A stretch of 64,000 bases of DNA from Iris pallida (lineage: Eukaryota; Streptophyta; Magnoliopsida; Asparagales; Iridaceae): positions 4,504,038 to 4,568,037 of the forward strand of contig JANAVB010004000.1 in assembly GCA_029216955.1 (NCBI GenBank), in the 5' to 3' direction. The notes beneath the pieces are model-generated. The model did not search any database and was not told where the DNA came from. It saw only the letters and a list, made by a program, of their open reading frames with translations. The stretch's first letter is position 1, and every line of letters starts with the position of its first letter. Shown here piece after piece: positions 23,784-37,269 of this stretch. Made by a program: the position numbers and the translations under genes.

Positions 23784-24613
23784 GATGATTATTGTGTCTA
23801 GTAGATCATTGATTCAATGATTCTGACATTTAATATGTACTATTAATGTATTTCTAGTACCAATAAAACAAGATCATTGAGGCACTGCAAAATTCGTTAG
23901 GGGGCATCCCAAATTTTCCAAATGATGGTCATATTTTAATACCCAAAATGCTACTTAAAATTGGTCATGGGACAATACCAACTATAGTATTTTTTGACTT
24001 CTTTCACTTGTCTTCTTTTTTTCTTTTCCAAATTCCTAAACCTAAAAATAATTAATTATTTATGGTCTAAAACTTCTATATCCTAACAAATCCATATTAT
24101 TTCGATCACACATGGTGAATCTTCGATAAATCTTCGGTCATGCATTCTCACAAATTATATGATCAAGCTTCTCAAGCTTTTGGTTTTTCTCCAATGAAAA
24201 TGGCTCGCAATGTTGTAGAAGTGAAAATAAAGAACAAATTCAATAAAGTATCGGTTCGTTGAATATATTACATCGCATTTGTGAAACACCTAAATAACAT
24301 AATGTAGACTTTTCTCCTTTCAATCGTTGAAATTTAGCAAAAATTTCAACTAGTAGTCTTATAATTGCCAAAATGCGACATTTCTAGCAAAAGTCATGAC
24401 TGTTAAAATTTTGGCAATTCAAATATATAAAGTTTTTTTTTGTATAAGGAATATGATGGCAGTCCTAAGACAAAGTTTTGGCAGTTCTGACTATTATAAG
24501 GATTGCCAAAATTTTGACAGCTGTTTAAGTTAGCATTAGGTTTTGTTTTGACCTCTTTTGCACTTACGTATTTATTTCTATTTGAAGATGTAGAGCATTT
24601 CGTAGGAGATATG
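23506..24613. other. Unassigned AT-rich spacer with (AC)n tract and foldback
   Basis: Between LTR A and LTR B no gene is visible. An (AC)n microsatellite runs from about 23736 to 23779. A pair of inverted ~21-base arms built on GTTAAAATTTTGGCAAT lies at 24399-24419 and 24500-24522, a stem with an ~80-base loop that could be a small MITE remnant. Poly-T and poly-A runs are frequent. This could be the host DNA into which the elements inserted. Confidence 0.6.
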
Positions 24614-26465
24614 TGTCACGCCCCGATTCGACAAACCATTCGTTCTCACATCAATTTCTGTCGAATCGATCGTTCTTGTTGGGCGTGAAGCCGTATAAGT
24701 CTAGATTGCACTTGTACAAGGCAAGAACATTGCATTTGATAATTCTTTTGAAACATCAAGTTGAAACTTCACAAATTGTAGAGAATTGAACATGTTGTAT
24801 AGGAAGAAGGAAATATACTTTTTATTAATAGCTTGCAATGAAGTGCAAGTCATAATTATATTGGATATGCCATTGCGACTACAATTGATTGAAACAAAAT
24901 AAAAAACACTCGACAAGTTCCATACATTTACACCCTTTTATACTTTGCATGCTTGAGATAAATTGGCTTCAAAATACTTCAAAATATAAAGAGTTCAAAA
25001 CGTCTTCCCGAACTTCAGCCGGAGTCTAGCACCGTGCGCCCTCAACGCTCTCGTCACTAGTGGGGTTGGAGTATTAGTAGACTTGGGAATGCACTAGCGA
25101 GCGGGACGAACGCACTCGTCAAAACTGATACTACTTGTTAAGGTAGGCATGCATTCAAAGTTATCTTGCTATTTAAAACTAGATGAATTTTAGTTCATAT
25201 CAATGGCATAATCAAAATAGTAAAGCGTAACATTTCATATCATTTCTTACCTAGTCATGCTCGTCCCTGCATGAAATAAAAATAATACTTAACACCTTTA
25301 TAAGGCAATATATGTGCATGCTACTATCTTATATGTGATCATTGGTGTTACGACACTATGATGGACTAACATATGGCATTGTGATGCGCCCTATCAGCTT
25401 AGATTGCAAGCCCAGCTAGAGGTCCCATAATGTCTCGTTTCGAAGCATGAATCTTACTTTCCTCCAATGTCGATTCGGTCTTGTGCCTCAGATACCATTT
25501 TAAGGAAAGCCATACCTTGTGCATAAGTTGTCCATGACCATGCAAGTGTGCAAACAGTTAACTATGAAACTGATACATGCCACGAAACCAAATTAAGCAG
25601 TATTATTATTTTACTCATGCAACAATTCTTTTTTCTCAAAGTCATACTTCTGATTTGACGTTCTGTAGGCACCAATTATCTCGAAGCCCCATGCCCCAAC
25701 CGATGTTTTATTAATTCGATCACATGAAATAGTTTCTCTCTTTTCTAGAACCTTAACTTTTGGCTCAAGAGTGCAAAGCTTATAACTCTAGGTTCTTAAG
25801 CAATTTCATGGTTTTTAAACCTGAACTACTTGCTTCGAGAGCGATGCTTATCATTTTGAGTTCAGAGTAAAACTACTCAAAATTGCTATAATTATCTCAA
25901 GTACATGTATTTAACTTGGCATCTTCAATTTGATCGTATTCGAGGCAACGAGAATTTCATTTGCAGACATGAGTAGAAAAGAAGGGGCCGAACCACCCAC
26001 CAATTATTTGAATGTGCTTAGAGTCGAAGATCGCTTTGCAACAAATCAAACTTCAGTTATGCGAGCTCCGACAATGGCATCAAAATTTTATTAGAATCCC
26101 TTCTTCAATCCTCCATTTCAAAATTCTTAGAATGAATGCAGAAATTGATACGAAAACACATTCATCAAAACCAATCAGCAAAAACTTCATGAAAACTAAT
26201 AGCAGTCCGGTCTACAGGGACTCTTATATAGAACTCACTTACCGAGATACAGTCTGCTCCATCTAGGACTTATTCCTACAAAAGTCGATCTATTTGTTGG
26301 AATGGTTCTTATGGTATTTATGTAAATTAATTTGTTTGATGCCACAAAGGGTTTTCGTATACCAAGCTCCTGACCAAGTTAGACTAGCCATCTAAATTTT
26401 TGACCGAGTCTGACTCACCATAGACCATTACATAGTGTGCCGCCCAAAGGAAACGGGGCACTACA
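24614..26465 (-). repeat. LTR of element B (Del/Tekay type)
   Basis: Starts TGTCACGCCCCGATTCG and ends ACGGGGCACTACA, giving intact TG...CA ends over 1.85 kb. It is followed directly by the 3' end of a minus-strand pol gene, so it is the 3' LTR of element B. It is homologous to LTR C (about 37270-39043) and more distantly to LTR A. No gene inside. Confidence 0.85.
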
Positions 26466-26524
26466 TATATACCACTAAGAAAAAGTTTCGTCCCGAAACA
26501 TAAGAACAAGTGTCTTACCACGAA

Positions 26525-27149
26525 TTAGACAAACAACGAAGGGTACTTCTCCTTCATCTCTACCTCCATCTCCTATGTCATTCCTCAACTGAATGGTTAC
26601 GCCATCATGAACCAAGGACGTGATCTATTTCATGAAACTTTTTCCTTACGATCCAGAATTTGAATAGGCTCATTGGAGTAGAACAAGTCTACACACAGCT
26701 CCAACTGATTGAAACTAACTACGTGCCTTGGATTATGCACGTACTTCTGAAGTTATGAAATATAGAAGACGTCATGTACTTCAGCCAAGGCAGAAGGTAG
26801 TGCAATCCGATAAGCAACAACTTTCACTCGCTTGAGGATCTCGAAAGGGCCTACAATTCTTGGACTTAACTTGCCCTTAACTCCGAACTGCATTACCCCC
26901 GCATCGGGGATACTTTCAAAAACATATGGTCTCCTACAAGAAATTCTAGCGATCGACGACAGAGATCCGCGTAACTCTTTTGTCGACTTTGCAAAATGCG
27001 AAGTCTATCTCGAATCATGCAGACCTTGTCGACGACTTGTTCTATCAGTTCCGGTCTGAGCACTTGTTGCTCTCCGATTTTATCCTAACATATCGAAGAT
27101 CAATACTTCCTTTCGTTGAGCGCCTCGTATGGTGCCATCTGAATGCTTG
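26525..27149 (-). pseudogene. Element B integrase end and chromodomain
   Basis: The minus strand encodes the same integrase tail and chromodomain as element C at 39104-39750, ending in a motif of the YPSLF type before a TAA at 26525-26527. No long frame remains. At 27149, in the codons equivalent to those near 39720 in element C, the gene is cut by the insertion of LTR F, and I do not find its continuation in the window. Confidence 0.75.
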
Positions 27150-29998
27150 TGTAAGCACCCTAATTTTTAGGATTATTTTTTATTTAATATAATTTTCATT
27201 TATTAAAATATATTTTATATTTAAATTTTGATTATAAATACACTTTCTTGTAGCTTTAATTTTTGAAGCATAGCATTAGCCAATTACTCGAAACAAGTTT
27301 CATATTCGTGTTCTAGACGAGTCCACCTTCATTTTGATATATCATGTCCCACTCAAATGTGTTCCCTTGTATTATGTTTTTCTTAAACAACTTTAGGGTC
27401 AAAATGGTCATTTTTGCTTTCGCGTAAATTCAATGTATTTTTCAATTTTGATTTGAGGCACAAACCCGATCCAAATATTTTGACCCGATATATGGTTTTG
27501 ACCTATTTTGAGCCTATGACACACATGCCAATGGTGCCTCACTCAATCAAGTTTCCATGTGCTATTTTTTCAAATGGCACACACGACCCATTAATTAGAC
27601 TTTCGGAGCCTATTTCAGTTCAATAAATCCTACCGGCCTAGAACTAGTCCAACGAGCCATGGTTGAGCCTATGATAGGTTACCAAAACATATTAGGATGA
27701 ATTTAGATTGAGTTTTTAGAAGATTTTGTACAACCCAAGATTAATTTTGCAAATTAGGGAACTATTTAGATTCATTGATATATATCTTGGTGAATCTTTC
27801 GATTGGTCAATCAAATCTCCACCAACTCTTACCAATCCAATTCTAATGAATCCCAACCCTTAATACATTAAATATTTATATTTAAACCATCATTGGTCGG
27901 CCCCATATCTCCCTAGAATCTCTAAACCGAGCGTACATCTCCCTCTTTCTTATTTTCGTACTTTTTATTCTAACCATAAGAAATCCATCTTCTCGACCAC
28001 CTCAGACCCTTCTACCACCTTCATTTAGACCCTAGGACACTCCCTAACACCCTAGAACCTTTCTGAGGAGCCTCAGCCCTAATTTTGGTCGGCACAATGT
28101 ACAAAAGGCACCCATAGTCGATAGAACTTGTGCTGAATTCGTCACAGCAGGTACGCTGACTTGTACACAAGGTTTGATCCTCTTTTCGACGCCCGTTTCT
28201 CACGAAACCAAAACTAATTGAAAGACATGTGTGTCTACTTTAATTTCCAGTTGGCCATCCGTGTGGTCTTCACGGTTTGTCTGGGACATCTGTTTTTCAA
28301 AAATATGTCCAGACAGAACCAATTCTTTCGTAGGCGAATTTTCGACAATTTGCGGAGCAATTCTCTCGTATTTTTGGTATGACTCTAAAAATCCTAAGCT
28401 TTCCATTGAATATATGTTTGTAGCATTAAATGAGACTTGATATTTTAATAAAATTCAAATTTATCGTATTATTGTCGGATTACTGAAAAGCATATGATCT
28501 ATGTGTCTAATCGACTTGGAACTTCATGAGACTTATCTAAATTAATTATTGTGCATAATTTGGTAAGAATAACATATTTTTAAATATTTAATAGTAATTT
28601 TTCTAGAAATAAATTTTGTATAAAATTTATGGTTTTAAGACAAAAATTAGGAACCAAGTCAATGACTATGGATGTAAAATCAATATGAGATATTGGTAGC
28701 CATTTTTCTGTGAATATAATACACTAAATATTATAATAAAATATTTCTAACTATTTTTTTATAATTAAATATGATATTTTATGTTATTAAAATACTACTT
28801 ATTGGGTAGATTTAAAGATATATATGTTAGATTAAGTCGGGTAGTTATCGTGACTAGTTTGGTATATAAATATTATTGGTCTATATATGGTTAGTCCATA
28901 TATGGTATGCCATAGATGTGTCATCGATTGATGAAAGTATATTCTAGGAGAATGTGACGGAGTGACGGAGGATATTAGAGTTGGACTGCAGTACGCATAG
29001 TTGTAGAAGACAAGCAAGTATACCTTGCAAACTTGTATATTATGTTTTATATGCATACCCTTTATTTTTCTGTTGTTGTTTTCATGATATTAGTCTGGTT
29101 CATGTTGCTTACATCCTTTATTTTATTACATGCATGTATATAATTTATATTATATTTTTAATTACGTGTTATATTGGTCTTCGTGTTAATGTGTGTCTTG
29201 AGATAGAGTTTCCTAGTCCTACGCCATTATTCTCTTGACTTGACATAACATGACTTGACTTGAGATATTTTATAGAGTGGGAGCATTTGCCTTGGCTACA
29301 GTCTATAGGATTGACTTGACCCTTGTATTTCTCTTAGGCGAGGAGATTTACACTAGGATTAGCAACCTTGACCATTCTTGAGAGTCGTTTGCCTTGGACT
29401 ACACTTGAGACTATAGATTGGAAGTGCTTGCCTTGACAACAGTCTATAGAATTGACTTGATTTACTTTTTAGCCATGTACAATATTATGCTTCTCTATGA
29501 CATCACTTCTTAGATGTCCTTCTTGTAGTATTTTCTGTCTTCCATAAATGTTTTATGTTTTATGCTGTTATATTCGGCATGTTATTATGTATCTTGCTAT
29601 GTCCTCTAAAGACATGCTGATCACTCCAGGTAGTTGACTAAGCGGAGTTAGATTACAGATCATAATGGTATTGCTATTTTTTTCGTATCTTTTGCGTTTA
29701 CATGTTCATCTTCTTTTACTTGTATTCTGCTTGTTAGCCTAGTATTTGTAGACTCATAATATTTCTTTTGAGTCTATTTGGACAAGTGTAGCATGGGTGC
29801 ACACCATGATATACATTGTCCATTCTTGTGTTCTATATTACCATGGATTGAGACTTAGTGATAGTATTGATTAGTGATAGATAGCTGGCCGTTACTGTAC
29901 AACTTATACATTTTCGAGCTGGGATGAAGTCCACTTGATACGTAGCTGGCATGTATACGCATTCCTAGTCCTATGTATTTTGGGACTAGGGCATTACA
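27150..29998 (+). repeat. LTR F: long plus-strand Ty3/gypsy LTR
   Basis: Begins TGTAAGCACCCTAATTTTT and ends GGGACTAGGGCATTACA, 2.85 kb with TG...CA ends. The right terminus is the inverse complement of the start of LTR J at 62704, so both belong to one LTR superfamily. It interrupts the integrase of element B. A TATA-like stretch and leader-like sequence near 27860-27960 fit plus-strand transcription. I see no gene inside. Confidence 0.68.
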
Positions 29999-30613
29999 TA
30001 TATTTTGGTGGCCCATGTAGGTTGAGTTAGCCATTTTCGTTACGTTACTGTACCGAACGGGCCTGCGATAGGATAGTATATTAGGATCTCAATCTACAGT
30101 TGCTTTGAAAATTCTTTTAATTTCCTCTATCGTCCTTGGAAATTGAAAATTGCATTCGATCATCTTTCTTGAGCTCCTTACTATGAATTCTCTCATTTTC
30201 CTATTTCGGAAGGACGAATACTCGTGCATGACACTCCTTTGGGTTGTATTTTATCATAAAATAGAAGGTAGTTATTTGAACATCTTAGGCATGATTGATT
30301 GTTTAAGGTAATAGAGGTAGGATAGACGGCTCTATTAGATTGGCCGAGTAGATTAGACTGGTAGTATAGAATTCATATATGCAACTTAATTCAATAAGAG
30401 ACTCTAGGAGCAATGGACTGCAACTATTCTACAATTTTATCTATGATTAGATAGAGATGGGGTAGAAGTATAGCATAGTTTAAATTGGTTTATTGAGGAA
30501 GATAAGATTGGGTTCTCAATCGAAATGAATGGAGTAACTTGGAAGAATATCGGAAAGAATTTTAGAATTAGATACGGTTCCCTCGTTAGAGTGTAATCAC
30601 CCATATAGAAGAC
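29999..30613. other. Unassigned sequence between two LTRs
   Basis: AT-rich, no gene or recognisable motif. Position just after LTR F suggests the leader of its internal region, but the expected initiator-Met primer binding site is not evident; TATATTTTGGTGGCCC follows the LTR. It could equally be older host or element DNA. Confidence 0.4.
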
Positions 30614-30725
30614 TGTCATAACCCGCATCCAGAATTTGAACATGAATCGTGGGCACGCCCAGCCCTACACCGCAGTATCGATGGTAAAACGCTGTATAAT
30701 CACAATATGATGAACAACCCACGCA

Positions 30726-30795
<70 letters not shown>

Positions 30796-33700
30796 TCCAC
30801 TTGGTAGGACAATAACATATAACCAAACCAATACTCAATCACAGCTCTAAATAGATGGAGTAAAAAAAAGAAATATAAAGTCATAAATCCATAATTAGAT
30901 AAACTCCAAAACTACATGTCCAGTCAAGTCAAATAGCAATAGTCACTAAATCTGGAGACAAATCCGACTTCTAAACAAAATTAAATCTAACTAAGCATTG
31001 ACAACTTGGTCAGGTGATGCAAATTTCTCCTGTAATGTAAGGTCAGGCTCGGCTATATTTCCTCCATATGGACCGTAATGAGTAGGGCATTCACCCTCAT
31101 CGTAGTCACCTAAAATGTTTACCGAGTCACGATGGAACGAGTACAATTTATTGAGTGCATTTCCAAGTATATGATAACGACTATAAAATAGAGGTTGGTC
31201 ATAACATACATGATGAGAGAATCAACTATAACATGGTAATATAAGAAACATGAAATATGTGAGAATATGTAAAGAGTAAAAAAAAGAACCATAGCTATCT
31301 AAGTGTATTGAAGTACTCCTTTCGATATGTGATCGGTTAGGACACTACACTGTACAGTCTACATAGAATTTGCATCCTCACGGTCTAACTAACATAAAAA
31401 ATAAAGTAAAGCACTGTCTACGGGTCTGATCACACTTTACTCGGTACTTTCCTACCCCGACACGACAAACAAGAAATGGCATAATATGAACAAAATTCAA
31501 GATGTACTATCCGTATAATGAGTTTGTCGAGAATCGGATATCATATAACTAACAATATAATATAGTAATTAACAATATTGGAAACAAATAATAAATTTAC
31601 TTGCCCGGGGTCCTAAGCCGCTTGTATGGGTCAAAATCTGTATCGAGGTCCAAGTAACATATTTATACAATTTCAATGTCAATAAATCATTTGAAATCAA
31701 GAATAACCTATCTACTTGGTCTGTAAGTCTCTAGGTCAATTCCTAGCTAATTTGGTTTTATACTAGATGGTTATGCTAAGTTTCCATATTGTCTACTCGT
31801 ATTACATATAACTATTAGTATCAAAACCTTGACAACAATATCCTAACCCAAACTCTACCTACCACACACAACCAAGGGTTACCTATACCTGCAAACATGA
31901 CACTCACACACAGGTATTGCCACCCTCTCCTGATACACAACCCACAAGAAACTAGGACACCCCTATTTCTAATGCTTCTTGCATACAGCTGCAACAATTG
32001 CTTGTTGCTCCCATCTAATGGAAATGCTGTAATTACCTACTAATACTGCAACTACTTTCCTGTATACCTAGTTTGGCATAAATGGATGTATATTTGCACC
32101 CAAACTGTCTATTTTAGTTTGCTCTACTTTATGCATCTCCATTACATATCAATGTTCACTGCTCATAGGTTTGAGTTTGCAAACTGGCACTACAGTCTAG
32201 TTTGGGGTTTGAAATTCTACACCCTTCTTACCTACGACTACTGCCATATGTTAGTATATTGCACACACTAATGCCTAGTTATTTTAACTCTGTTATATCT
32301 ATATACAACTACCTCTCTAAGGACCCTTCTGTTTGGTACTGTACTGGGTCCCTTACTGCACACATGTGTTATCTTGTCATATAGCGTCAATGCTGCCTCC
32401 TAGATACACCCTACCACCAAACTGGGAACACTTTCTTGCCCAAAATTATGTACATATAGGAGCACAGTCCTCTCCTACAAACACCTATACCCATAACAGT
32501 ATATTCCTTTCCTCTATTACCTTATACTTGGACATCCCTACCAATTTGATACCATTGAATACACTAGGATATTACCATATTCTACCTCTAACTTCTATAA
32601 CTGCTGTTGTCTGCAGTTGATCATATTGCCTACTCTTGACACCCTCTTCAATTAACTGAATACTGTTGCATACTCAAATCATTACCCACCCAGATGCACA
32701 CATGCACTCACTGTTACAAGAATATGCACAGATTTGCCTATCTTCATAAGGTTGGATATATCACCCTATAGGCTCTACTGCATACCTATAAATGGGGCCT
32801 GCTATTACCTAATACCAAGGTATCTTCTTGTTGCTGCTGCATCATCTTGATGTTACAGATTTGCACTTGTGTGCTCTGGCATATCCTATTATACCTACAC
32901 TACTATACATGTTCTCTAGTCTATCATGTATACAAACAGATTTTGTCCACCGAGATACTACAAACAGGGAACTCCTTTGTACATGCATGTTTACCTATAA
33001 ATATATAGATACCTACTGCTGCCTTTGTACCTATACACCCGAACTGCCTAGCGTACACAGATAAACACTCATGGCACACTCATATATGATGCAAAGTACC
33101 TATGTGCATATGCAAGAACACATATGCACGCGGGTATATGGTTCCTGCACAGAGAAAGAAATGCCCACAACCTCTATTTCTTTTCCAAATCCACAGTTAA
33201 ACACTTATGTAAATTTAATCCCCACAACCCACAATTCGATACTTCAATCTGTACACACCAACTATACAACTATAATTTAATCCTAATAATACCTATTTGA
33301 AGGTATGTCTATACAGATGTCTACACAGAAAGACAACCCTCGCGTAAGCAATCAAGAACATTCTTCTTGCAAATCCCTTGATACGAATCTTTAAAATAGA
33401 ATTTAATTCCTCTAATCTATCCTACCCTCCTTCAAGGCAATCCATCGACCATCTAGTGGTTTAGATACCTACCCCTTTAATAACTTAAGAAATCAGCAAA
33501 GTTAGGTGCTTACCTGTTGGAAGTTCCTAATGGTGATACCTGGACTCGCAGATGACAAGAGAAAAGGGCAATATGTCGAATTTGCCTGCTTTGTTATATG
33601 AGAATAGAAAGAAGATTAGATGGGAAGGATCGGCTAATACATTTCTTCCTTATATAGATTTAGATGTCAGGTGTATTTGAATTTGAAAAGGATTTGGAAC

Positions 33701-34060
33701 CGTTGATTCTAAACAGATAGAAGTGATTTAAATGCGGTGTTCTTTTTATCCAAAGATTTAGATGGAGTTTAACGCATGAATTCTTCTCAAGTTTGATTTA
33801 CCTAGTGTTTTGAATTTGATCCAATGATTACAATTTGCCATAGGGGTGCAAGAAATTCTAATTTCAATCGAGTTTTCTATAGTGATGTAAGGAATCTAAT
33901 TCAAATCGATCTAAGGTATTTGAATATAGTTATTTGCAATCACCCCCCTCTTTCCAAGGAATTTACAAAAACCCTTACCTACTAATAATTAATTTGATGT
34001 TGGTCTACTGAGAAAATTTTGATTTATAAAAAAAATATTAGTAGGGTTCAAGGAGTTACA
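30614..34060 (-). repeat. LTR of element D, 3.4 kb
   Basis: Starts TGTCATAACCCGCATCC and ends AAGGAGTTACA, with TG...CA ends. A minus-strand chromodomain and integrase tail follows immediately at 34061, so this is the 3' LTR of element D. It includes a (TA)n tract at about 30727-30788. All frames inside, including the Tyr-Ile repeat frame from the TA tract, are incidental. Confidence 0.7.
30727..30788. repeat. (TA)n microsatellite
   Basis: About 31 consecutive TA units within LTR D. Confidence 0.95.
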
Positions 34061-34879
34061 AATCTACCATCCTTAGAAAATTTTGTCCTCGGAATTTAAA
34101 GATGGACACAAGAAAGAAATATACCTCATGACTCAAAAAGATAGGAATAACGCTCGCGCATCTCATCCTTTCTATCCCATGTGGATTCGCCCGGAGAGTG
34201 ATGTCTTCATGCGACACGAACCAATAAAATTGTCTGGTAATGCAGCACCTTCTCTCTGCGATCCAAGATTTCCACAGGATGCTTCTGATAGCTAATGCTT
34301 GGTTCCACCTCGATCTCCGAGTGATCTAACACTCGGTTAGGGTCTGCCACGTATCGTCGTAGCTGGAACACGTGGAACATGTTGTGTACTTCTTCCAATA
34401 CAGAAGACAAGGCCAATTGGTACTCCACTACATCGATCCCCTCAAGGATATTGAACGGCTCGATGAACCTTAGGCTGAGTTTAAGGCCTCCTTCGAAATA
34501 AATTGTACCACATATTGGAGATATCTACAAGAACACCAAATCACCAACCTAAAACCATGTAGGATATTATCACATAACCTATAGGTATACACGTATCTAA
34601 ATAAGTGAAAAAACTATACCTCAAACTCTAATGGTCTCCGGTGATTGTCGGCCAAGTACTTTTGTTAGTCCTGAGCCACGCGAAGTCGCTCTCTAATCTG
34701 TTTCACTTTCTTCGCAGCATCCATTACCATTTCTGGTCCCCAAAGTGCTCTCTCGCCTATGTCTTCCTAAGATAAGGGAGTTCGACATCTTCGTCTGTAT
34801 AGAGCCTCAAATTAAGACATCTTTATTTTGGCCTGGTAGCTATTGTTGTATGTGAACTTTACTAGGTAAAGGTGGTCCT
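34061..34879 (-). pseudogene. Element D integrase tail and chromodomain
   Basis: Frame 34428-34207 gives VLEEVHNMFHVFQLRRYVAD followed by PVEILDRREKVL, the integrase C-terminal end and the start of a Del/Tekay chromodomain. Further upstream on the minus strand, weak integrase similarity continues to about 34870. There the sequence switches to a Tat-type LTR (H). Stops are frequent. Confidence 0.75.
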
Positions 34880-36110
34880 TGTTTGCCATTACAGAAGGTT
34901 ATACGAATTTTTTGTACTTTAAACGTAAAAAGAGTATAATCGATTCCTAAATAGGAGATCTAAGTACAAAATTTCCGGAGAAGTGTAAAGGTGGAGATCG
35001 AGCACTACAGCGGCTCCTTTACTCCGTTGACGATCTGACGACGAGTTGAACTTGCTTTGGCTTTCTAGTGCCAGTGATTAAAACTCTAGTGTTACCAATC
35101 AAGAGGATGCCGAAGTTGAAGATTTCAAAGCCTCTTTATCGAAGGAAAATTCCTTCTATTTATAGAGGAGGGGGCACATATGTGATGTGCTTTAGGATTT
35201 GAGATATGAAAGAATCTGCTATCACTGCACGGTGAGGACTACTGCTGAGCTAACACATGGTGGACGTTGAGATTCCCCTCTATCGAGATCTTGGGTGGTT
35301 ATCGACATAACCGAAAAAAGACACATGTCGCGTGTCTATTTTTTAAAGTCTTCTATTCAGATGAAGTCGAGTAGATCTTGGATTCCATCACAGAGTTGGA
35401 TTTATCTTATCTTAGGAGGACATTGGTTTAAGCAAACCGATTGGATATGGCCTTTATCCATAAGAACAAACTTTGTCCTTTATCCGTAATTTTAAACCAA
35501 CTGATAAGATACTGCTCTTATCAACAGAATTAACCTCTGTCTTATCTGTAAGAGCGGTGGTTTAAAGAAACCGACTGGGTGGGACCATGCTGTCTATGCT
35601 TTTGGCAATGCTTTAGTGCTGCTGTGCTTCTAGGCGACGAGTAGACCGTTCTTCTGAAGAAGACGGAGCCTCTGTGGTTTTGATCGATGAGTAAGCTGTA
35701 TTTCGAAGACGACGGAGCCTCTTGTGCTTATGGAAGACAAGTAGACTTGTGTTTCGAAGGTGACGGAGCCTCTGTGCTTTTGGGTGATGAGTAGACTTGT
35801 GTTTCGGTGACAACGGAGCCTTTGTGCTTTTGAACGACAAGTAGGTCATATTTTATAGCCTCTGCGCTTTTGGGGCGACGAGTAGGCTTTGCCTCATGCA
35901 AGAGTGTCACCAACGTATCAAATAAAGGGGGCCGTTGAATGGACCGGGCTTCTGAGTTGAAACGAAGGCTCTGCACTTTTGAGACGAGGGCGTCGTGTGG
36001 AGAAATCGGCTATCTTTGCTTCTGAGTTGAAATGGGGGATCAGGTACTTAGCTGCACTTTTGAGTCGAAGGAGCTAGTTTCTTTCGAATCCTTTTTTTAG
36101 CAAGTGACTT
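34880..36110 (-). repeat. Tat-type LTR H with internal minisatellite
   Basis: Starts TGTTTGCCATTACAG, the same beginning as the LTRs of element E (TGTTTGCCATTGATT) and LTR G (TGTTTGCCATGACAA). It then aligns with G over about 400 bases, including a segment with CTATTTATAG near 35156-35166 that reads as a TATA box on the minus strand. A ~55-bp minisatellite follows. No internal coding region is attached, so it is a solo LTR or fragment. The right boundary is approximate. Confidence 0.65.
35625..35960. repeat. ~55-bp minisatellite in LTR H
   Basis: Five to six imperfect units contain GACGGAGCCTCTGTGCTTTT followed by GAYGAGTAGACTTGTG variants. The minus-strand frames here are repeated translations of the unit and are not a gene. 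Confidence 0.8.
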
Positions 36111-37265
36111 AGGCAATGAGTTAGTAGCTATCTTGGATACTTGATTTGCATAAACTTAGTTTGTTTAGACCTAGAATTGACTAACCTAGACTAGTTGACC
36201 ATTGTTGACCCAACCCTAGCTAGTTTGACAACAGTTGACTAGAGTTCACCTAGTTTGACTTTATAGTTGACCAGAGTTGACCAAGAGTTGACTTTGACCT
36301 AGATTGACTTAGACTCATATAGATTGCATTATAATTTCAATTACCATATAAATTGAACTCTTTATAACCTGTGTTGCTCTAACTAGGACTCTGTGACTCC
36401 AGTTGGCCATCTTTTCATATCAGCCGTTCAGGATATCGGGCGAGTACATTCTCTGACCGTTTCATACTTGATAAGATTTACATTTATGCTCTAGATTACT
36501 TTACTTGATGCTGTCATGTTGTTAACACGGATTGGTACTATATGGATCCCTTCATGAGATGTTATCCCCTCGGGAGCATCGGGTTACAGTATGTCATGTG
36601 CGTTTCACTTTCATCATGTACTCTGGTGCTTTCACCATTCATGTGCACTTTTGTGATTTATGTACGCTCATGTTCACAGAGCCCCCATGTATACATTCAT
36701 GTGTACCCATTTATGGGCTTTTATGTGGATATCATGTACAATAACCTGTCTGGATCCTTGTGTATTGATTGGGGTACGGGGGAGTATAAATGGTCATGTG
36801 AACAATTCCAAAGTAGTATACTCATGTGCAAACTCTTCGATTACTTATGTACAAATTCAAGCCGTTCACATGTCTATCTTGTACTCTACATCACTAGCCA
36901 CTGTTAGCTCTTTACTTATAGTAGATATTTTTTCACAGTCATCTCTTTCACTTCATATATTCTCCAACGTTTCATGTATCTTACTCTATAGAATATTTAC
37001 ATATCCTGTTATATTATGAACTGCGTAAGATGTATTGTGATCGTTCCTGTCCCGACTGGACCTGTTGAAAACATTACAGGTAACATTGAGATTCACAGCT
37101 AGCCTAGATGACCAGTTGAGCTTGGAGTACATTACTAGTTTATGGTTTAGTACTCTTTTAGAACTTGTTTTGTAATAAGTGGTGTTTTGAGATTGTTGAG
37201 ATTTTAGGAGTTTATTTAAGTTGTTGTTTTAAGTTTTATATATAGTTGTTAGACTCCTGTGTTAT
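36110..37265 (+). repeat. Fragment of a long Ty3/gypsy LTR
   Basis: The order here, a TTGACC-rich tract (36175-36300), then CTCCAGTTGGCCATC-like sequence, then a segment with GATTGGTACTATATGG, parallels 19140-19600 in the long LTR at 12103-20636. It is therefore a related LTR piece in plus orientation. It is truncated at both sides and ends where LTR C begins. The overlapping small frames at 36532-37019 have no recognisable content. Confidence 0.5.
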
Positions 37266-37269
37266 CTTA

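Noticed and set aside
30597..30884. 95-residue frame with a Tyr-Ile repeat
   Set aside because: Produced by the (TA)n microsatellite in LTR D; no domain on either side.
35613..35976. Minus-strand frames with repeated KST/SPKH peptides as a repeat protein gene
   Set aside because: The peptides track the ~55-bp minisatellite of LTR H, and no start context or domain is seen.
36532..37019. Overlapping Cys/Ser/Tyr-rich plus frames of about 120 residues
   Set aside because: They overlap each other in different frames inside an LTR fragment and show no family resemblance.
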